DNA from: Anagrus nilaparvatae
Lineage: Eukaryota > Arthropoda > Insecta > Hymenoptera > Mymaridae
Assembly: GCA_022575985.1 (NCBI GenBank)
Contig: JAKSXM010000002.1
Span: 18,277,001 to 18,341,000 of the forward strand
DNA length: 64,000 nucleotides
Direction: 5' to 3'
The translations under genes and the position numbers were made by a program. This document shows, in pieces, positions 13,886-26,835 of this stretch. The notes under the pieces were generated by a model. That model made no database searches, was not told where the DNA came from, and saw nothing but the letters and a program-made list of their open reading frames with translations. Position 1 is the stretch's first letter. The number at the start of each line of letters is the position of its first letter.

Positions 13886-14080
13886 ATTATCATAATTTTT
13901 ATTACGATGATGCTTTTTTTGATTATTTTTAACATTATCTATTAACAATTGTAAATTTTCACCTTTTTACTATAGAAATAAGTGTGGAGAAAATCAGTTG
14001 CTGTTGATAAATAATCTAATTTTCTAATTTTTTTCAGTTCGTATGCAAAAGAATAGAATATTTATGCATAAATTCTTTTA
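13885..14080. repeat. Inverted copy of 23570-23755
   Basis: TTACGATGATGC..., CTATTAACAATTGTAAATTT and GTTCGTATGCAAAAGAAT here are the reverse complement of 23575-23750. The two arms border the G and H blocks on their left sides but in opposite orientation, so a rearrangement or independent element lies at this junction. Confidence 0.55.
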
Positions 14081-16069
14081 AAATAGCCAAGTAACCAAAA
14101 ACAATGCAAATTTTTTTTAGGTTTTTTGAAACGTCAAGCCCCATAAAGTGTATTTCTGATTGTAAAAATATCGAATTCATTATATTTTAGCTTTACTAAA
14201 ATGAAAAAATTTGTATTTATGCTTATTTTTAAATTTATTTTAACAATAACTAGGCATTTTGATTTTTTATTTTTTTCTATTAAGAATAATTTTAATTTTC
14301 ATGAATTATCAATTATTCTTTATTCATAATTACAACGTAAAACAAATTTGATAAAATTTTAAGCTTGTAGTAAATTTATTGCTAAACCACGGTTTACATT
14401 TAACCTATTAGCGGTGGGTAACGCACTAGTGCAACATGAAGAATTTTTTATTTTTCAAATTTTTGGGGTTTTTTAATGCAGTAGAAATCGAAATCTAATG
14501 TTATTTTCAGATTTAAATGGTATCGTATTTGCTTAAAAATGAATCTATAATCCTGCTTTATCTTAACCATTTTGGAAATATTTGAACTGATCAAATAATT
14601 TTATTTTTTTTAGTATTGCAATTGTACAAGAAGCCTAAAGAAAACTAAATTTTTCATATTCGAATATTATTTCAATATCCCATCCTTAATTATTTAATTG
14701 GAACTAGAACTAATTTTTATTTGATATTTTATATTAGATATATCGGGCATTTATAATATATTTCCAGTTATAATTTTATAGCTATTAAAAATATGCTTGA
14801 TTCCTAACGAATAAATACCTGTAAATAAATTGAAACATAATTTTGAAAGTTTTGAGAATAACCCAATGAGGGTAATTTAAAATTAAGCTAATGCTGTATT
14901 GGTAAGAGCAACTTCTCTAAATGTAAAAAAAAAACAGATTTTATGCAAAAAATTAGTAAATTTTCAAAAATTTACTATTTTGCTAATCAGTTTTCAGTGA
15001 TTTTATAAAAATTTTATGTTTCTTTATTTACAATTAAACTAAGAAATTTCTGATGTATTTAAGTTATTTTGGCCTAAAGTAAGCTAAATATTTTTAATTC
15101 CAAAACCCCTTAAATGGCTAAAACTTGGTCCAGGGACTGGTTTCTCTGTAAAGAAAAAATCTCTTAGTATTATACACACAACTAAGAAATTTATCAATAT
15201 ATTTTCACAATTTTTAAATTTCTCGCGAAGTCACGCAAACTAATAAATATCTAAATATAAATTTGAATTTAGCAGAAACTAATTTCAAAACACTTATGAG
15301 ATTACCAAAAATTTTAAAAAAATTAATAAGGATAAATACATGTAAGTTAAATATAATTTGGGAAAATTTGGAGAAAAAAGGATAAAAATTTTAAGAATTT
15401 TGTATTTTATGTATACATAAAAAAGTATCCGAAATTGGCTATTCAAACTTTTATTGGAAATTATTTATTCATTAGCATACCCGTATTTATTTATTTAAGT
15501 TACAGATTTTAAAATTACAAATTCCACTGAAAATTTAATATAATTGATATTTAAAAAAATAAAAAAGATAAATTTTATGAATTTAAATGTTTTTATTAAC
15601 AGACTAACTAATATAATAACATATACAAAGTTATATACTAAGACTTTTAATACGAACAAATAAAAATAAAATTTTACTAAAGACTGATCATTAAAATATT
15701 GAACATTGATTTCTAAGACTCTACGTATTTTTGGACCACAGAATTGATGTTTCTTATTAAAAATGACAATAATTTAAATAAAATTAAAAAACTTTTTTTT
15801 CAAAGTCATTCTATGTTCGATAACTTTAGGGAATGGCTTATTATAAGTAAGCTCTTGCAAATTTGTAAATAGCATCAGCTGGTTTATTTCTGAAAGAATA
15901 CTTTTATTTTATATTTAAATTTTTTTTAAACTTGATTTGTGTATGTTTATGTGATTCAACTTTTTTATAATGTTTAAATTATTAACTTCATATGAAAAAA
16001 ATTTTATTATTATAAAAAAAAGGAAATATTCAAATTAAAAGTATTTATAAAACTAGTTATTTTTTTCAG

Positions 16070-16530
16070 TTATAAAAGTATTAAGAAAACCACAATCATA
16101 AAATTGAAAAGCAAGAGTACAAAACCTAGTAATAACAATATATCTAAACCCAAGACTGAACTCAAAACTTTTTTATGTAAAAAACAAAAAATTATAATTA
16201 TAATATTAATTTTGGAACAAAATCGAAAATTCTAGAGCTTTCAGACAGGAATTCTTTTTAAAAATTTTGTACTACAAAGAATTAAAAATTTTCAGCCAAT
16301 TTTTTAGGAGATAAAATTTAAAGAATTTAGCTATTTAAAATATTAATTTTTCAGATTTTACAAAATATTATTAATTTTTCTTATTTTTTTATACAAAATA
16401 TAATTTATTATTAATTCAAATAAATCGTAGCCTCTCTAAATAATTATTTAAAAATTTTGTATTTTTCAGCCTTCAATGACAGTTTCCTTACAAAGTCACT
16501 ATGTATGAAAGTCCAGAAGCAAATTCAAAT
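16070..16530 (+). pseudogene. Family copy G: remnants of exons 1 and 2 of an A-type gene
   Basis: Exon 1 homology follows an acceptor (TTTTTTCAG, ending 16069). The start codon is ATA (16098-16100) instead of ATG, and the frame KLKSKSTKPSNNN matches the basic N-terminus of gene A. Exon 2 homology starts at 16470 after ATTTTTCAG but is frame-broken with early stops. The intervening sequence aligns with intron 1 of gene A. No exon 3 is found before the block ends. Confidence 0.6.
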
Positions 16531-16694
16531 TATATTTATAATATTAATTTTGGAACAAAATCGCAAATTCTACAGCTTTCAGGCAATAATACATTTTAAA
16601 AATTTTATACTACAATAATATTAATTTTTTAATAAAATTTTTATAACGTATTTGTTATATATATAGATTAAAATTAAACATTTTTCAAAAATAA

Positions 16695-16830
16695 ATTTAA
16701 ATATATTCCCTCTGTCTTATATAAACTGAAAATCGCAATTTACTTTCGCGAAGTAAAAGTTAATAGCAGCCCTCTATCGGATAAAAGATGAACTTTATTT
16801 TATACAGAATTTTAAAAAAATAAATTATTA
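16695..16830. repeat. Dispersed repeat 'GCAGCCCTCTATCG' family
   Basis: The segment CCCTCTGTCTTATATAA...CGCAATTTACTTTCGCGAAG...TAGCAGCCCTCTATCGGATAAAAGATGAAC recurs at 27020-27120, 3425-3480, 2595-2700, 13090-13190 and, inverted, 8365-8460. It includes a TATATAA motif, so it may be the end or promoter of an unrecognised element. Confidence 0.5.
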
Positions 16831-18039
16831 AATCACTAAACTCATCATGTTATCTTTGAGTTAATTTCATTAATTATTTTGAATACTTTATAAAATTTTT
16901 TGCTTGAAATTAGCTTGTATATTGTACAGTTTGCCTTTGAATGGTTCAAAATTCGAAATGAAAAATATTTCAAAATTCAAACGATATATTTTAGCAATGT
17001 AAATAATCAATTAATATTTGTTTCCTATTCAGTTTTATTTTTTTACAAATTTAAAAATTTTTATGGTTTTTATGAATTTTTTTTTGTAAAGTATTGCAAT
17101 AAAACTTTATCAAATTAAGAAAATCTATTTAAAAAAAATTAACGAAACATAAATATTTTTATTTTTTAGCCAAATTTTATGTTCGTTTTTTTATATCCTT
17201 ATTCAAATTTTTTAAAATTTGCGTTTTTTTGACATTTTTTGCCATCCGGCATTTTTTTCTAAGTACTTTAAAATGTCTGAAACTTTCAGGAAAATTAGTT
17301 GAATATATGTACTACAAATTTCATAAAAATTTTCTTTGCTTAGGTATATGCCTTTAAAAATCTTCTATGACGCATCCAAATTTACCTTTCCATTTTCCGG
17401 GTTTTTCTGTACTTTTATGAAAATTTTGACTCAATTTTTGGCCAAAAATTTCTCGGGAAATTTTACTATAAACCCTATTTTTTGAGTAATTCTGAACATC
17501 TCTGTGATGCTGTATAAAAAAAAGGAGAAAGAATTTGCATAAAAATAAAAAAAAATTGTAATTGATAAAATAAAAAAAAAATTTTTAATTTCTTTGGGTA
17601 GCGCATGCGTGAGAAACAGCTAAGATAGACTGTTTTTTTTTTCAAAAGACGATTTCTCAAATGCCTATTAGTGAAAAATCTTCTAACCAGGCTTAAATTT
17701 TTCAATGAAGTTTATATTTTTTGATGAAAAAAAATTTCGATGAGACATTGCTTTTTGAGAGCTCTAGATCAAAAAATAGCAGCGTTCAAAAGTTTATTTT
17801 TTAAAAATTTCGAATGGCCACGAAATCATGTGAACAATGGAAAATCTTACCAAAAATTTGTATTTCTTGGGAAATTTTACATAAAGATATATGTTTTCAT
17901 CTTTTTAAAAGAGTTTATGTTAAAGCAGCAAAATTTTAAATTGAAAGATTAAAATACCTCATTATAATGAGGAATTTTTTTATTTTCTAAATTATACTAA
18001 ATTAATCAAAGTTATTCAGAAAATTCTTTTTTATTTTGT

Positions 18040-19720
18040 ATAGTATCAGCAACGCGCTGTATGAAAATTTGTTAATTTGAGGAACAGTATTCAGTATTTG
18101 CATACAGATGCAATACTTAATATTTTTTTTAGATAATAAATTTAAAAAAAATAAAAATAAGAATAGTTTAATAAAGCTATGAAAAAGTTTATTATTTGTA
18201 ATCTAAATCTTAACGTGTGTAACTGTTTTTATTTATGAATTAAGTTTTTAGTTTTTATTTATGAATTGAGTATTTATTAATTATCTGTAGGCACGAAATA
18301 TTTCGTCATCCTATTATAAAATTTTGCTATACAGAACAAAAAAAAAATTACATATTTTGAGGGATAGAAAGGATTCTGGCCCGAGGTGCGCAGCACAGAA
18401 GGACAGCATTCAATATTTGCATTATGATGCAATACTAAATTTTCTTTTTTTAGATAAATTTTGAAAATAAAAATAACGATGGCTTATTAAAGCTATGAAA
18501 AAGTTTATTGGTATTTGCAATCTAAATCTTAGCGCATAACTGTTTTTATTTATGAACTGAGTCACAGTCACAGTTTTACTGTGATTAAACATGAAATATG
18601 ATTTTGCGGGGTTTGGCGCGCTTCATTGCGCAGGGTGTTTGCTCCTTAGTCTAATACAGAAAGTGCTGATGAAAAGGGCAAAAAGAGCTTTTTTTTCTCA
18701 AATTTTTCATTGTTTTGTACTAGAAAAGATTTGAAACAGTTAAAAACTTTAATCAATATAGTTCACTGGTTCAGAAACCTAAAAAAATCCGATAAAATGG
18801 ATTTAAGTGAATTTTGAAATTTTTACAACTTTTAGTTTTATTTGCATAAAACCATTTGGATTTATTAAACCTCCTTATGAACCAAGTTTTCTAATAACAA
18901 AAGTGCTGATGAAATGGGAAAACTGGACATCTTTGCCAATTTTTATTTTGACCAAAACCAATATGAAAATTTGTCAGATTTTTTATTTTTTTAATTATTC
19001 GATATTTTGTACTGAAAAGGTATGAAACGTAAAATACGTAAATCATTATGGTTCACTGGATATAAATGGATTAACTGAACTTTAAAATGTTTGGAATATT
19101 TTCGCGTGCTACTGAATTTTTATTATCTTTTAAAATACTTAATCATTAATAAAATTTTGTGTATAATTATAATTAAATGTTTAAATAAATATTCTAAAAA
19201 ATAGAAAAATAAGTATAAGAAATACAATAAATCCTCATTTTATTATAAAGTCTTCTAAAAATTTCGTTATCCATTTTATCTAATTGTTCTATTCTTTGAT
19301 GCTCTGTAGTATCAGTGGTTCATTGTATAAAAATTTCTAAGACAATTTTAAATATTAATTTTTTAATTTATTATGATGTAAAAATAATAATTATTAATTT
19401 TAATAAAAATTGTTTAAGCTAATAGAACATAACATCAGTTGTGGCTCGACATATAACATATGAAAACTCATTCGAGTATTTCATCTTCCTATTATAAAAT
19501 TTCGCTCTTGATTTCACTTACCAGGATGGAAGAAAAGTTTATTTTGAGGGATAGAAAAGGTTCTGGTCCGAGGTGGGCATAGCACCGAGGGACAGTAATC
19601 AATATTTGTATTCAGATGCAATATTAAATATTTTTTTATTCTTTTTAACTTCATTATTCGCAATTTGCATCTTGCTGTATAACTGTTTGTATTAATTAAT
19701 TGAGCAAGTTTTACTATAAT
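18040..19720. repeat. Three dispersed copies of a ~180-bp repeat
   Basis: The segment with CAGTA(T/A)TCA(G/A)TATTTGCAT...GATGCAATACT(T/A)AATAT followed by AAAGTTTATTATTTGTAATCTAAATCTTA occurs at 18085-18240, 18400-18560 and 19590-19720. Two copies are preceded by TTCTGGCCCGAGGTG(C/G)GCA. No coding. Confidence 0.5.
18659..19070. repeat. Tandem pair of ~240-bp units
   Basis: AAAGTGCTGATGAAA(A/T)GGG occurs at 18660 and 18901, each followed by a TTTTGTACT(A/G)AAAAG...TGAAACAGT-like segment and GTTCACTGG. The 72-codon frame at 18807-19025 spans the units and is not supported as a gene. Confidence 0.5.
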
Positions 19721-20269
19721 TTAACAAAGTGTGACTAAAAAAAACACTAAAAATTTGCCCCTTTTTGCAACCTAATTTATTTTTCACTGGAAGAAAGAAC
19801 TTCATCAAATTTTTTGTTTGCAAAATTTTTGTCAAAGCTCGTGTCAAAGTGTGCTTTTCCCAGAATTCACAAAAAAATTTGTTTATATCTGTAATACATA
19901 CAGAAAATAATTTGTGGGTGAAACTACAATTTGCACCTGGAGATTAATAAATTCATATAATTTCATATTTTATTAGTTAAAAAATGTGCCGAAAATAAAC
20001 CAAATCTGGAGTCTTGTTTAATTAACCTTATGAGTTCTTACCAGGGCAAGAAATGAGTAAATTTGAGTAAATATTATTTAAAAATAATTTTATTTATTAT
20101 ATTTTGAAAAATTTCATTTAAAATTTTTTAAAATAAATAATATTTTTACCTAAAAATATTTGGGAGTACGTTTTATTTTTAAAATAATCTTCAAAAACTC
20201 ATTAGGTTTTACATTTTAAAATAAGTACATAATTATAATCACAATAAGTACTTCATTGAATTCATAAAT

Positions 20270-20512
20270 AAAGAAAAAAATTTTTAAATAAAAGGAAGAG
20301 ATTTTCTTTTGTAAAATAAAATTTTAATCCTAATCCTTAATCCTATAAAATTTTTTACTACCCCACCTACTTAGAAGAATTCGGCGCCAATAATAATAAT
20401 ACGATTATAATCTTCCATAGAACAACGCCTCCTGCAAACAACGTCGGTTTTCTTGCTTCCGTCACTTGTTTTTTCACCAATAAGATTTCAGCTTTCTCAG
20501 GACGTTTTTCCT
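20270..20512 (+). other. Conserved upstream flank of gene A
   Basis: This flank aligns loosely with 53660-53810, upstream of gene B, and with 44740-44815, upstream of copy E. Shared landmarks are an AAATTTTAATCCTAATCC-like run, a C-rich CCCACC-type patch and a TCTCCTCTG/GCCTCCTG patch. This shows that the duplicated module included its promoter region. No specific factor site can be named. Confidence 0.4.
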
Positions 20513-20922
20513 TATAAGGCAAAAATTTTTATATTTAAATCAGTTATAAACGAAGAGCATTCTTGAAAAGTTCACTAAAACTATAATTCATCTTCTCTTA
20601 TTACCTTCAAGTTATTTTTTCAAAAATTTTAAACAGTTGAACTCTGCATATTTGTAGTAAATAATTACTGCAGCAGTTAAGATAAATAGTATCAGTTGCT
20701 GATTTATTCCTGTGAGTATTCTTTTTTTCTTTAATTTTAAACTTGTGCCTATTTAAGAGATTCAAACTTTTTTTAAAGTTTTAATAATTAACTTGAATGA
20801 AATTTTATTGATATTTAAAACAAAAATTATAATTTTAAATTTTATATTGTCAAATTTTTGTTGAATTTATTTAATATTATAGTTTAAATAACTAATCACT
20901 AAACTTATTATTCTTTTTTCAG
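20513..20922 (+). promoter_or_regulatory. Core promoter, 5' UTR exon and first intron of gene A
   Basis: TATAAG at 20513-20518 lies 29 nt before the A of TCAGTT (A at 20542), the canonical spacing of a TATA box and an arthropod initiator. The proposed 5' UTR exon is 20542-20711, followed by GTGAGT (20712-20717) and an acceptor ending at 20922. The stretch CCTTATAAGGCAAAAAT aligns with the equivalent stretch upstream of gene B (53810-53829). The 5' UTR exon also aligns with sequence near 15850-15900 and 25250-25310, upstream of pseudogenes G and H. Confidence 0.5.
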
Positions 20923-20952
20923 TTAGAAAATTATTAGCGAATCCGTATAAAG

Positions 20953-22139
20953 ATGAAATTGAGAAACAGGAGCTTAAAATCCAAAAACTTGGCCAAAGGG
21001 AAAATAGTCTCTAAGTCGGAACCAAAGCCAAATTTCGAAATTGTAAGTTAAAAATATTTAATAATTATTTGAAAATTAAAAAAAATTGTGAAATTCAGAA
21101 AAACGTTACAATTTAAATTATAACTAGGTTGTTTTAATATTGTATCGCTTACTAAATTTGTAAAATACTTTTGCTGGTCATTAGAATTTTAGAATAGTTA
21201 TATTAGTTTTTTATAAGAATTAAATAATATAGTAGAATAATAGCCATAAAGAAGAATAATTTAAAAAGGTTTTTGAAATTTTTTTCCCGGGTTACTGGTA
21301 ACTAGAGCTCATTAGCACTAAATTAGCACTTCATCCTGGCATAATTTTTTTTCGCATCGAACGAACGTGTTCAGCCAACTTGAAATACGTAACTAATTTT
21401 ATTATTTAAAGTTTTGAGCTCATTTTTAAGGAGATAAACTTTAAATTATTCAGCTTATGAAAATATTAAATTTTCAAATTTTACAAAAGTTTATTAATTT
21501 TTCTAATTTTATCATTGTTGTTGATTCAGATAAACTGAGCCTTTAAATAATTATTTAAAATGTGCATTTTTCAGCTTCCAAAGACACAGTTTCTTTACAA
21601 AGTCAGTATGCATGAAAATCCAGAAACTGATAAAATACCAGATGAAATAGAAATTGACGCAAAGGTAATAAGACATTTAACGCCAATCATCTTTTACAAA
21701 GCAAGTTTTTTTTCTTGAATGTAAATTTTCAATTCGAAATAAAATATTTTTATATTTTTTTTATTTTATTGTTAATCTCTTGTCTTATTTAATGTTTTCT
21801 GATAAATTTTTAAGAAATAGTATTTAAATTAAATATTTTTATGAATTTTTTTTTTTTTTAAATTTATGAATTTTTAAATGCACTAAAACTAAAATTAATT
21901 GTTAAAGCAGATACAAATAATTTTTGATTATTTTTTTTTTGTTTCAGCCACCGGGGGCCCCTTCCCCTTACAAAACAAGGATATTCAAAAATCCAGATCT
22001 GGATATAGCTACATCAGACCTAACCATCACATTTGAATACAAAATCCATCCTCCGTTCGATAAAGAGCATTACGCTTACCTTTATCAAGATGAACTTGAT
22101 TTTGAAAAATTGAAAATACAAAATATTAAAAAAAGTTAA
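20953..22139 (+). CDS. Family gene A: small three-exon protein (123 aa), unknown function
   Basis: Coding exons are 20953-21042, 21575-21664 and 21948-22139. All junctions are GT-AG and phase 0 (donors GTAAGT and GTAATA; acceptors TTTTTCAG and TGTTTCAG), giving 30+30+63 residues. The start ATG lies 30 nt after a 3' splice site at 20921-20922, which implies a 5' UTR intron. The N-terminus (MKLRNRSLKSK) is basic, the middle exon is acidic (DEIEID), and exon 3 starts with a Pro-rich stretch and ends near EYKIHPP ... DELDFEKLKI. No signal peptide or membrane segment is visible, so a cytosolic or nuclear location is only an inference. AATAAA at 22397-22402 fits a polyadenylation signal. Gene B shares both termini, and pseudogenes G and H share exons 1 and 2. 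I do not recognise a known family; function is unknown. Confidence 0.72.
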
Positions 22140-22402
22140 TGTTAAGATCATTTAATATTTTAGTGATATCAAATTTCTCACCTGTGATTTATGTTTTTGC
22201 AAATTTTTACTAAGTGCTTAAAACTATAGTCAATTCAACTATTTGTTCATACTCTAGTAATTAAAAAATTTGTATTGTGTTTAAGTAAATTCGAAATATT
22301 GATTTTTGTAAATATTTTTATTATTTAATGAAATAATATTTATGGTTACTGACTTTAGATTTTATAAAATAATGCAATTTTTGTATTTTATGCGAAAATA
22401 AA

Positions 22403-22795
22403 TATTGAGTTTTATTCATAAATTAAAAATAGTGTACACATTTTTCTCATTTTTACCTTCACAAACGGATCTAACCTTTGATAATAATTCCAATAATAAC
22501 AACAATTGCAGTAAAAATTTTTAGCTTTTTTTAAAACTGTCAGAAAGTTTATTCTAAATAAAACGTAAATTCCGTATGTTTTAAAATTTTATTAGACTTT
22601 CCGCATTATCTTAGTTCATTCACTTAAAAAAAAAAATTTAATATTTATTTAGATTTTAATTTTTGCAGTTTGAAAATTTCTAGACATTTTTAAAGTTTTA
22701 ATTGATACTCAAAAATATATTATTTGTTTTTGGAGTACTTTGTAGGTACTGCCTTCAATTGCATACCCTGAAGGAAAAGTAATTATAACTGCTAT
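22403..22795. other. 3' flank of gene A
   Basis: A+T-rich, with no gene or repeat recognised. Ends at the hAT-type MITE. The following 23019-23570 is likewise empty. Confidence 0.35.
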
Positions 22796-23018
22796 TAGGG
22801 GTATGCCGAAAGTCGGGTACCTAAAATCTCGGTCTATTTTGTCAGATCTTTGCAGGGCAGGCAGATTTCGTGTAAAAGTCTGAAACTTTCCGAATTAGAT
22901 CCGCAGTTGCAGTTTTAAATCAAAGGCTTTGCTGGCTACCGAAATTCGATCCAACTCGAAGCAAAAAACCCGAAATTTTGGGTACCTGATCCGGGTTTTG
23001 GGTATCCACACACCTCTA
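22796..23018. mobile_element. hAT-type MITE (223 bp)
   Basis: The ends TAGGGGTATGCC and TAGAGGTGTGTGG (reverse) are imperfect inverted repeats. They are flanked by ACTGCTAT (22788-22795) and ATTGCTAT (23019-23026), an 8-bp target duplication with one mismatch. The interior is richer in G+C than its surroundings. It lies about 650 bp downstream of gene A. Confidence 0.55.
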
Positions 23019-23819
23019 ATTGCTATCTAATTTATTAATTTTTGGAGGAAAGTAATTTTTTTAAAAATTGATGTATTCTCTGACTTTAAATTATTATATC
23101 TGATTAAAAAATTATTGAATAGGGTAGAGTACAGAATTTTTGAAAATTTGAAGCTTGTGGAAATATTTTGAGACTTATAAAACCCATTTTCGTCAAAAAT
23201 TACAAATTTGGCAGCAGCTTAAAACTTCGGTTAATTGGCTATAATAATCAGAAAATTAACGATAAAAAATTGTGGTTTACGGCATTTGAAAGGTGATACT
23301 TACACCAAAAAAATGAAACCAGTTAGAAGAGTTTTGGTAAATTTGTGAGGTTTTAGCGTTTCATTGAAAATTATCAAAGAACCCTATTCCATAACATTGA
23401 GCCCTACGTTTCTAGGCCCAGAAGGCCCATTGGAATGCACGGAGGGTAGTCGGTATGTTTTTTCAACATAAAAAACTCATCCATAACCATTTGGTGTAAT
23501 TTGGTGTTCCAAATGTATTGCTCTTCTTGTAAATCTAATAATTCAACTGGTTTTGTTGGCTTTTTAAGAATTTATGCTTAAATACTCAATTCTTTTGCAT
23601 ACGAACTGAAAAAAATTAGAAAATTAGATTATTTATCTACAGCAAATGATTTTCTCCACATGCATGTGGTTTCTGCAGTACTAAAGGTGCAAATTTACAA
23701 TTGTAAATAGATAATGCTAAAAATAATCAATAAAAGCATCGTAATAAAAATTATGGGTTTTTCAATGAAGTAGAAATCAAAATTTAATGTTATTTTTAGA
23801 TTAAAAGTGAATCTACAAG

Positions 23820-23985
23820 CCTTTTAGTATAAGATCGTTACTCAGTGAAGAATATTGTATATTCTTTACTTTAAAATATTTAATAAGCCTTGATAATGAA
23901 GACTGAAGGTCTTCGAAACGTGGGCAATTTATTGAAAAAATAAAGCAAATTGTTAGCTCAGAAATCAAATATTTTTATTTAACAT
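23820..23985 (+). mobile_element. Second copy of the hammerhead-like retroelement tail
   Basis: This segment interrupts the H block relative to the G block near 14535, where the flanking sequences run continuously. It carries the same 55-bp core as the intronic copy at about 32000 (GAAGAC hairpin GTCTTC, CGAAACGTGGGC). The absence from the paralogous block supports insertion rather than chance similarity. The CCCACGT partner strand is not present in this copy. Confidence 0.4.
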
Positions 23986-25331
23986 TTTGGAAATATTTGA
24001 GCTGATTAAAAAATTTTGTTTTTTTTTGGTATTACAATTGTACAAAAAGCCTAAAGAAAACTAAATTTTACGTATTCGAATACTATTTCAATATCCGATA
24101 CTTAATAATTTAATTAGAACTAGAGCTAATTTTTATTTGATATTTTATATTAGATATATCGGGCATTTATAATATATTTCCAGTTATAATTTTATAGCTA
24201 TTAAAAATATGCTTGATTCCCAACGACATTTATAAATTCTTGTAAATAAATTATCATAATTTTGAAAGTTTTGAAAATAACCAAATGTGGGTAATTTAAA
24301 ATTAAACTAATGCTACTAGTAAGAGCACCTTCTCTAAATGTAAAAAAAACAGTTTTTATGCAAAAAATTAGTAAATTTTCAAAAATTTACTATTTTGCTA
24401 ATCAGTTTTCAGTGAATTTATAAAAATTTTATGTTTCTGTATTTACTATTAAACTAAGAAGTTTCTGATGTATTTCAGTTATTTTGGCCTAAATTAAGCT
24501 AAATATTTTTAATTCCAAAACCCCTTAAATGGCCCCAACTTGATCCAGGGAATATTTTTTCTGTATGCTGTAGATTAGAAAAAATTTCTTATATACACAC
24601 AACTAAGAAATTTATCAAACTATTTTCACAATTTTTAAATTTCTCGCTAAGTCACGCAACCAAATATAATCTAAATATAAATTTAAATTTAGCAGACTAC
24701 GGACTACGTACAGAAACTAATTTCAAAACACTTGTAAAAGTGATTATGAGATTACCAAAAAATTCTAAAAAAAATTAATACGGACAAACACATGTAAGTT
24801 AAATATAATTTGGGAAAATTTGCAGAAAAAAGGATAAAAATTTAAAGAATTTTTTATTTTATGTACATAAAAAAGTATCCAAATTTGGCAATTCAAAATT
24901 TTTATTGGAAATTATTTATTCATTAGAATACCCTCAATACCATATACTGAAAATTTAATATTATTGAAATTAAAAAAAAATAAAACAGATAAATTTTATG
25001 AATTTGAATATTTTTATTAATAGACTAAGTACCTAATATAATAATATGTGAAAAATTATATACTAAGATTTATAAATAAAAATAAAATTTTATTAGCGGC
25101 TAAGATTCTATGTATTTTTGGACCACAGAATTGAGGTTTCTTATTAAAAATGACAATAGTTTTGAATCAAATTAAAAAACATAAGTTTTAAATTTGGTTC
25201 AAATTAAGACATTCTATATTCGACAATTGGGAATGGCTCAATATAAATAATCTCTTGCAATTTTATAAATAGCATCAGTTGGTTTACTTCTGAAAGGATA
25301 CTTTTATTTTATATTCAAATATTTTTTTTAA

Positions 25332-26409
25332 CCTTTAGCCTGCACACCTCTTGAAAATCGCATAGCCTGCACATGGGGTCCGGCGGACCCCAGCTACTAA
25401 AATACATTTTATGGTTAAACTGTTCAATATATCTTAGCCAAAATTTTTTTAGGAGTTGTTCATACCTCATAAAAAAAGGACAAATTACTTTTGTTAGGAG
25501 TTTTTAAAAGAAAAATACTAAAAACATAAATTGAAGGGAAAAAAACGAGAAAATTGGTATTTTTTGAATAAATTAGCATAAAATCTGCAATTATATATAT
25601 TTTTTTAAATATACTATAAATTTCAATAAAGTTATTATAAAACTTAAGGAAAAAAATACTAACTTATAGCTACCTTAAAAAAAAGGTATTTATTTAGGAT
25701 AAAAACTGCATCATTTTGAGGGTTAAATTTCAAAAATAATTTTTAAAAGTAAAAGTTTTTTTAAAAATTTTTTTTGTAATTTTATTTAAAAAAAAAAGAA
25801 AATACATACATATAATTGAAAAATAATTTATTTTAATTAGATGCAGCACATTTAAGACATTGTGATGAACGATGATCGTTAACGTTACACATCGGACGTA
25901 AACAAGAAGAGCAACCTTGGGCAAAGTGCGCACCTTACTTTATTTTCATAGATTTGCAGTTCTTGATACGTCAAGACCTAAAATAGCTTGAATTCCGTAT
26001 TTTAGGTCACGTTTTAAAGAAGGTATCTTATAGCGCTCTGCCAAAAAATCTTGAATAAAAACAAAAAAAATATATAAAACCCCTTAAATACATGATAATT
26101 TAGATATTTGATATTATACGTACCTTTTAACAATTATTTTTAGTAACTTTTATTAAATAAAAAAATATATCAAAAACAGCGTATCCTGCACACGGGGCCT
26201 TATGGACCCTACGCTTTATAATGGTCAAATTCACTTGAGTACCCGGCTCAAACAATCGAGTTTAAAGTTAAACGAAGTTTTGAATCATAAAAATACATGT
26301 TTAAACTCTTGAAAGATGACAGCACAGGTCTCTTATCACGCGCTAAATATTTAAAATATCAATGCGAATATTGCCTGGGGTCCGTTGGACCCCTAGTGCA
26401 GGCTAAAGG
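25332..26409. mobile_element. piggyBac-type element, internally deleted (1,078 bp)
   Basis: TTAA flanks both ends (25328-25331 and 26410-26413), and the terminal inverted repeats start CCTTTAGCCTGCAC. The paralogous site in the G block (about 15920, TTTTTTAAACTTGATTTG) is empty and continuous. Subterminal GGGGTCC...GGACCCC motifs occur near both ends and again at 26190. A minus-strand remnant of the transposase C-terminus is inside. TTAA target duplication is diagnostic of piggyBac. Confidence 0.85.
25833..26062 (-). pseudogene. piggyBac transposase C-terminal remnant
   Basis: The minus strand reads FLAERYKIPSLKRDLKYG, then stops and a frameshift, then CALCPR and, in another frame, CSSCLRPMCNVNDHRSSQC followed by LKCAASN and TAA (25835-25833). 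The spacing C-x2-C-x4-C-x4-H-x4-C-x2-C matches the cysteine-rich zinc-binding domain at the end of piggyBac transposases. The DDD catalytic domain is absent, so the element cannot move itself. Confidence 0.65.
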
Positions 26410-26552
26410 TTAAAGTTGATTTGTGTATGTTTATGTGATTCAACTTTTTTATAATGTTTAAATTATTAACTTCATATGAAAATTTTTTTATTATTAAAAA
26501 AAAAAGAAATATTCAAATTAAAAGTATTTATAGAATTAGTTATTTTTTTCAG

Positions 26553-26835
26553 TTATAAAAGTAATAGGAAATCCACAATTATAAAAAATTGAAAAGCAAG
26601 AGCACAAAACCTAATAATAACAAAATATCTAAGCCCAAGACTGAACTCAAAACAAAAATATCCAAGTCATATTTCAATGTTTTTTATGTAAAAAACAAAA
26701 AATTATAATTATAATATTAATTTTCAAATAAACGTGCGTAGCATCTAAATAATTATTTAAACATTTTGTATTTTTCAGCCTCCAATGACAATTTTCTTAC
26801 AAAGTCAGTATCTATGAAAGTCCAGAAGCTGATAT
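26553..26835 (+). pseudogene. Family copy H: remnants of exons 1 and 2 of an A-type gene
   Basis: This is a duplicate of pseudogene G. Exon 1 homology starts at 26553 after a CAG acceptor, the start codon is again lost (ATA, with extra A's breaking frame), and exon 2 homology starts at 26779. It shares with G the ATG-to-ATA change and the exon 2 frame break, so the gene was already dead before the block was duplicated. The intron is shorter than in G. Confidence 0.6.

Larger units (their letters stand above)
14450..17950. repeat. Segmental duplication, G block
   Basis: It aligns directly with 23755-28170 over its whole length (for example GGCATTTATAATATATTTCCAG at 14745 and 24170; TAGCGCATGCG(T/C)GAGAAACAGC at 17600 and 27937). 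It contains pseudogene G and about 1.4 kb of its 3' flank. Apart from G no gene is seen. Confidence 0.75.

Noticed and set aside
19765..19947. 60-codon plus-strand frame
   Set aside because: Starts without ATG, no splice or promoter support, and follows a dispersed repeat.
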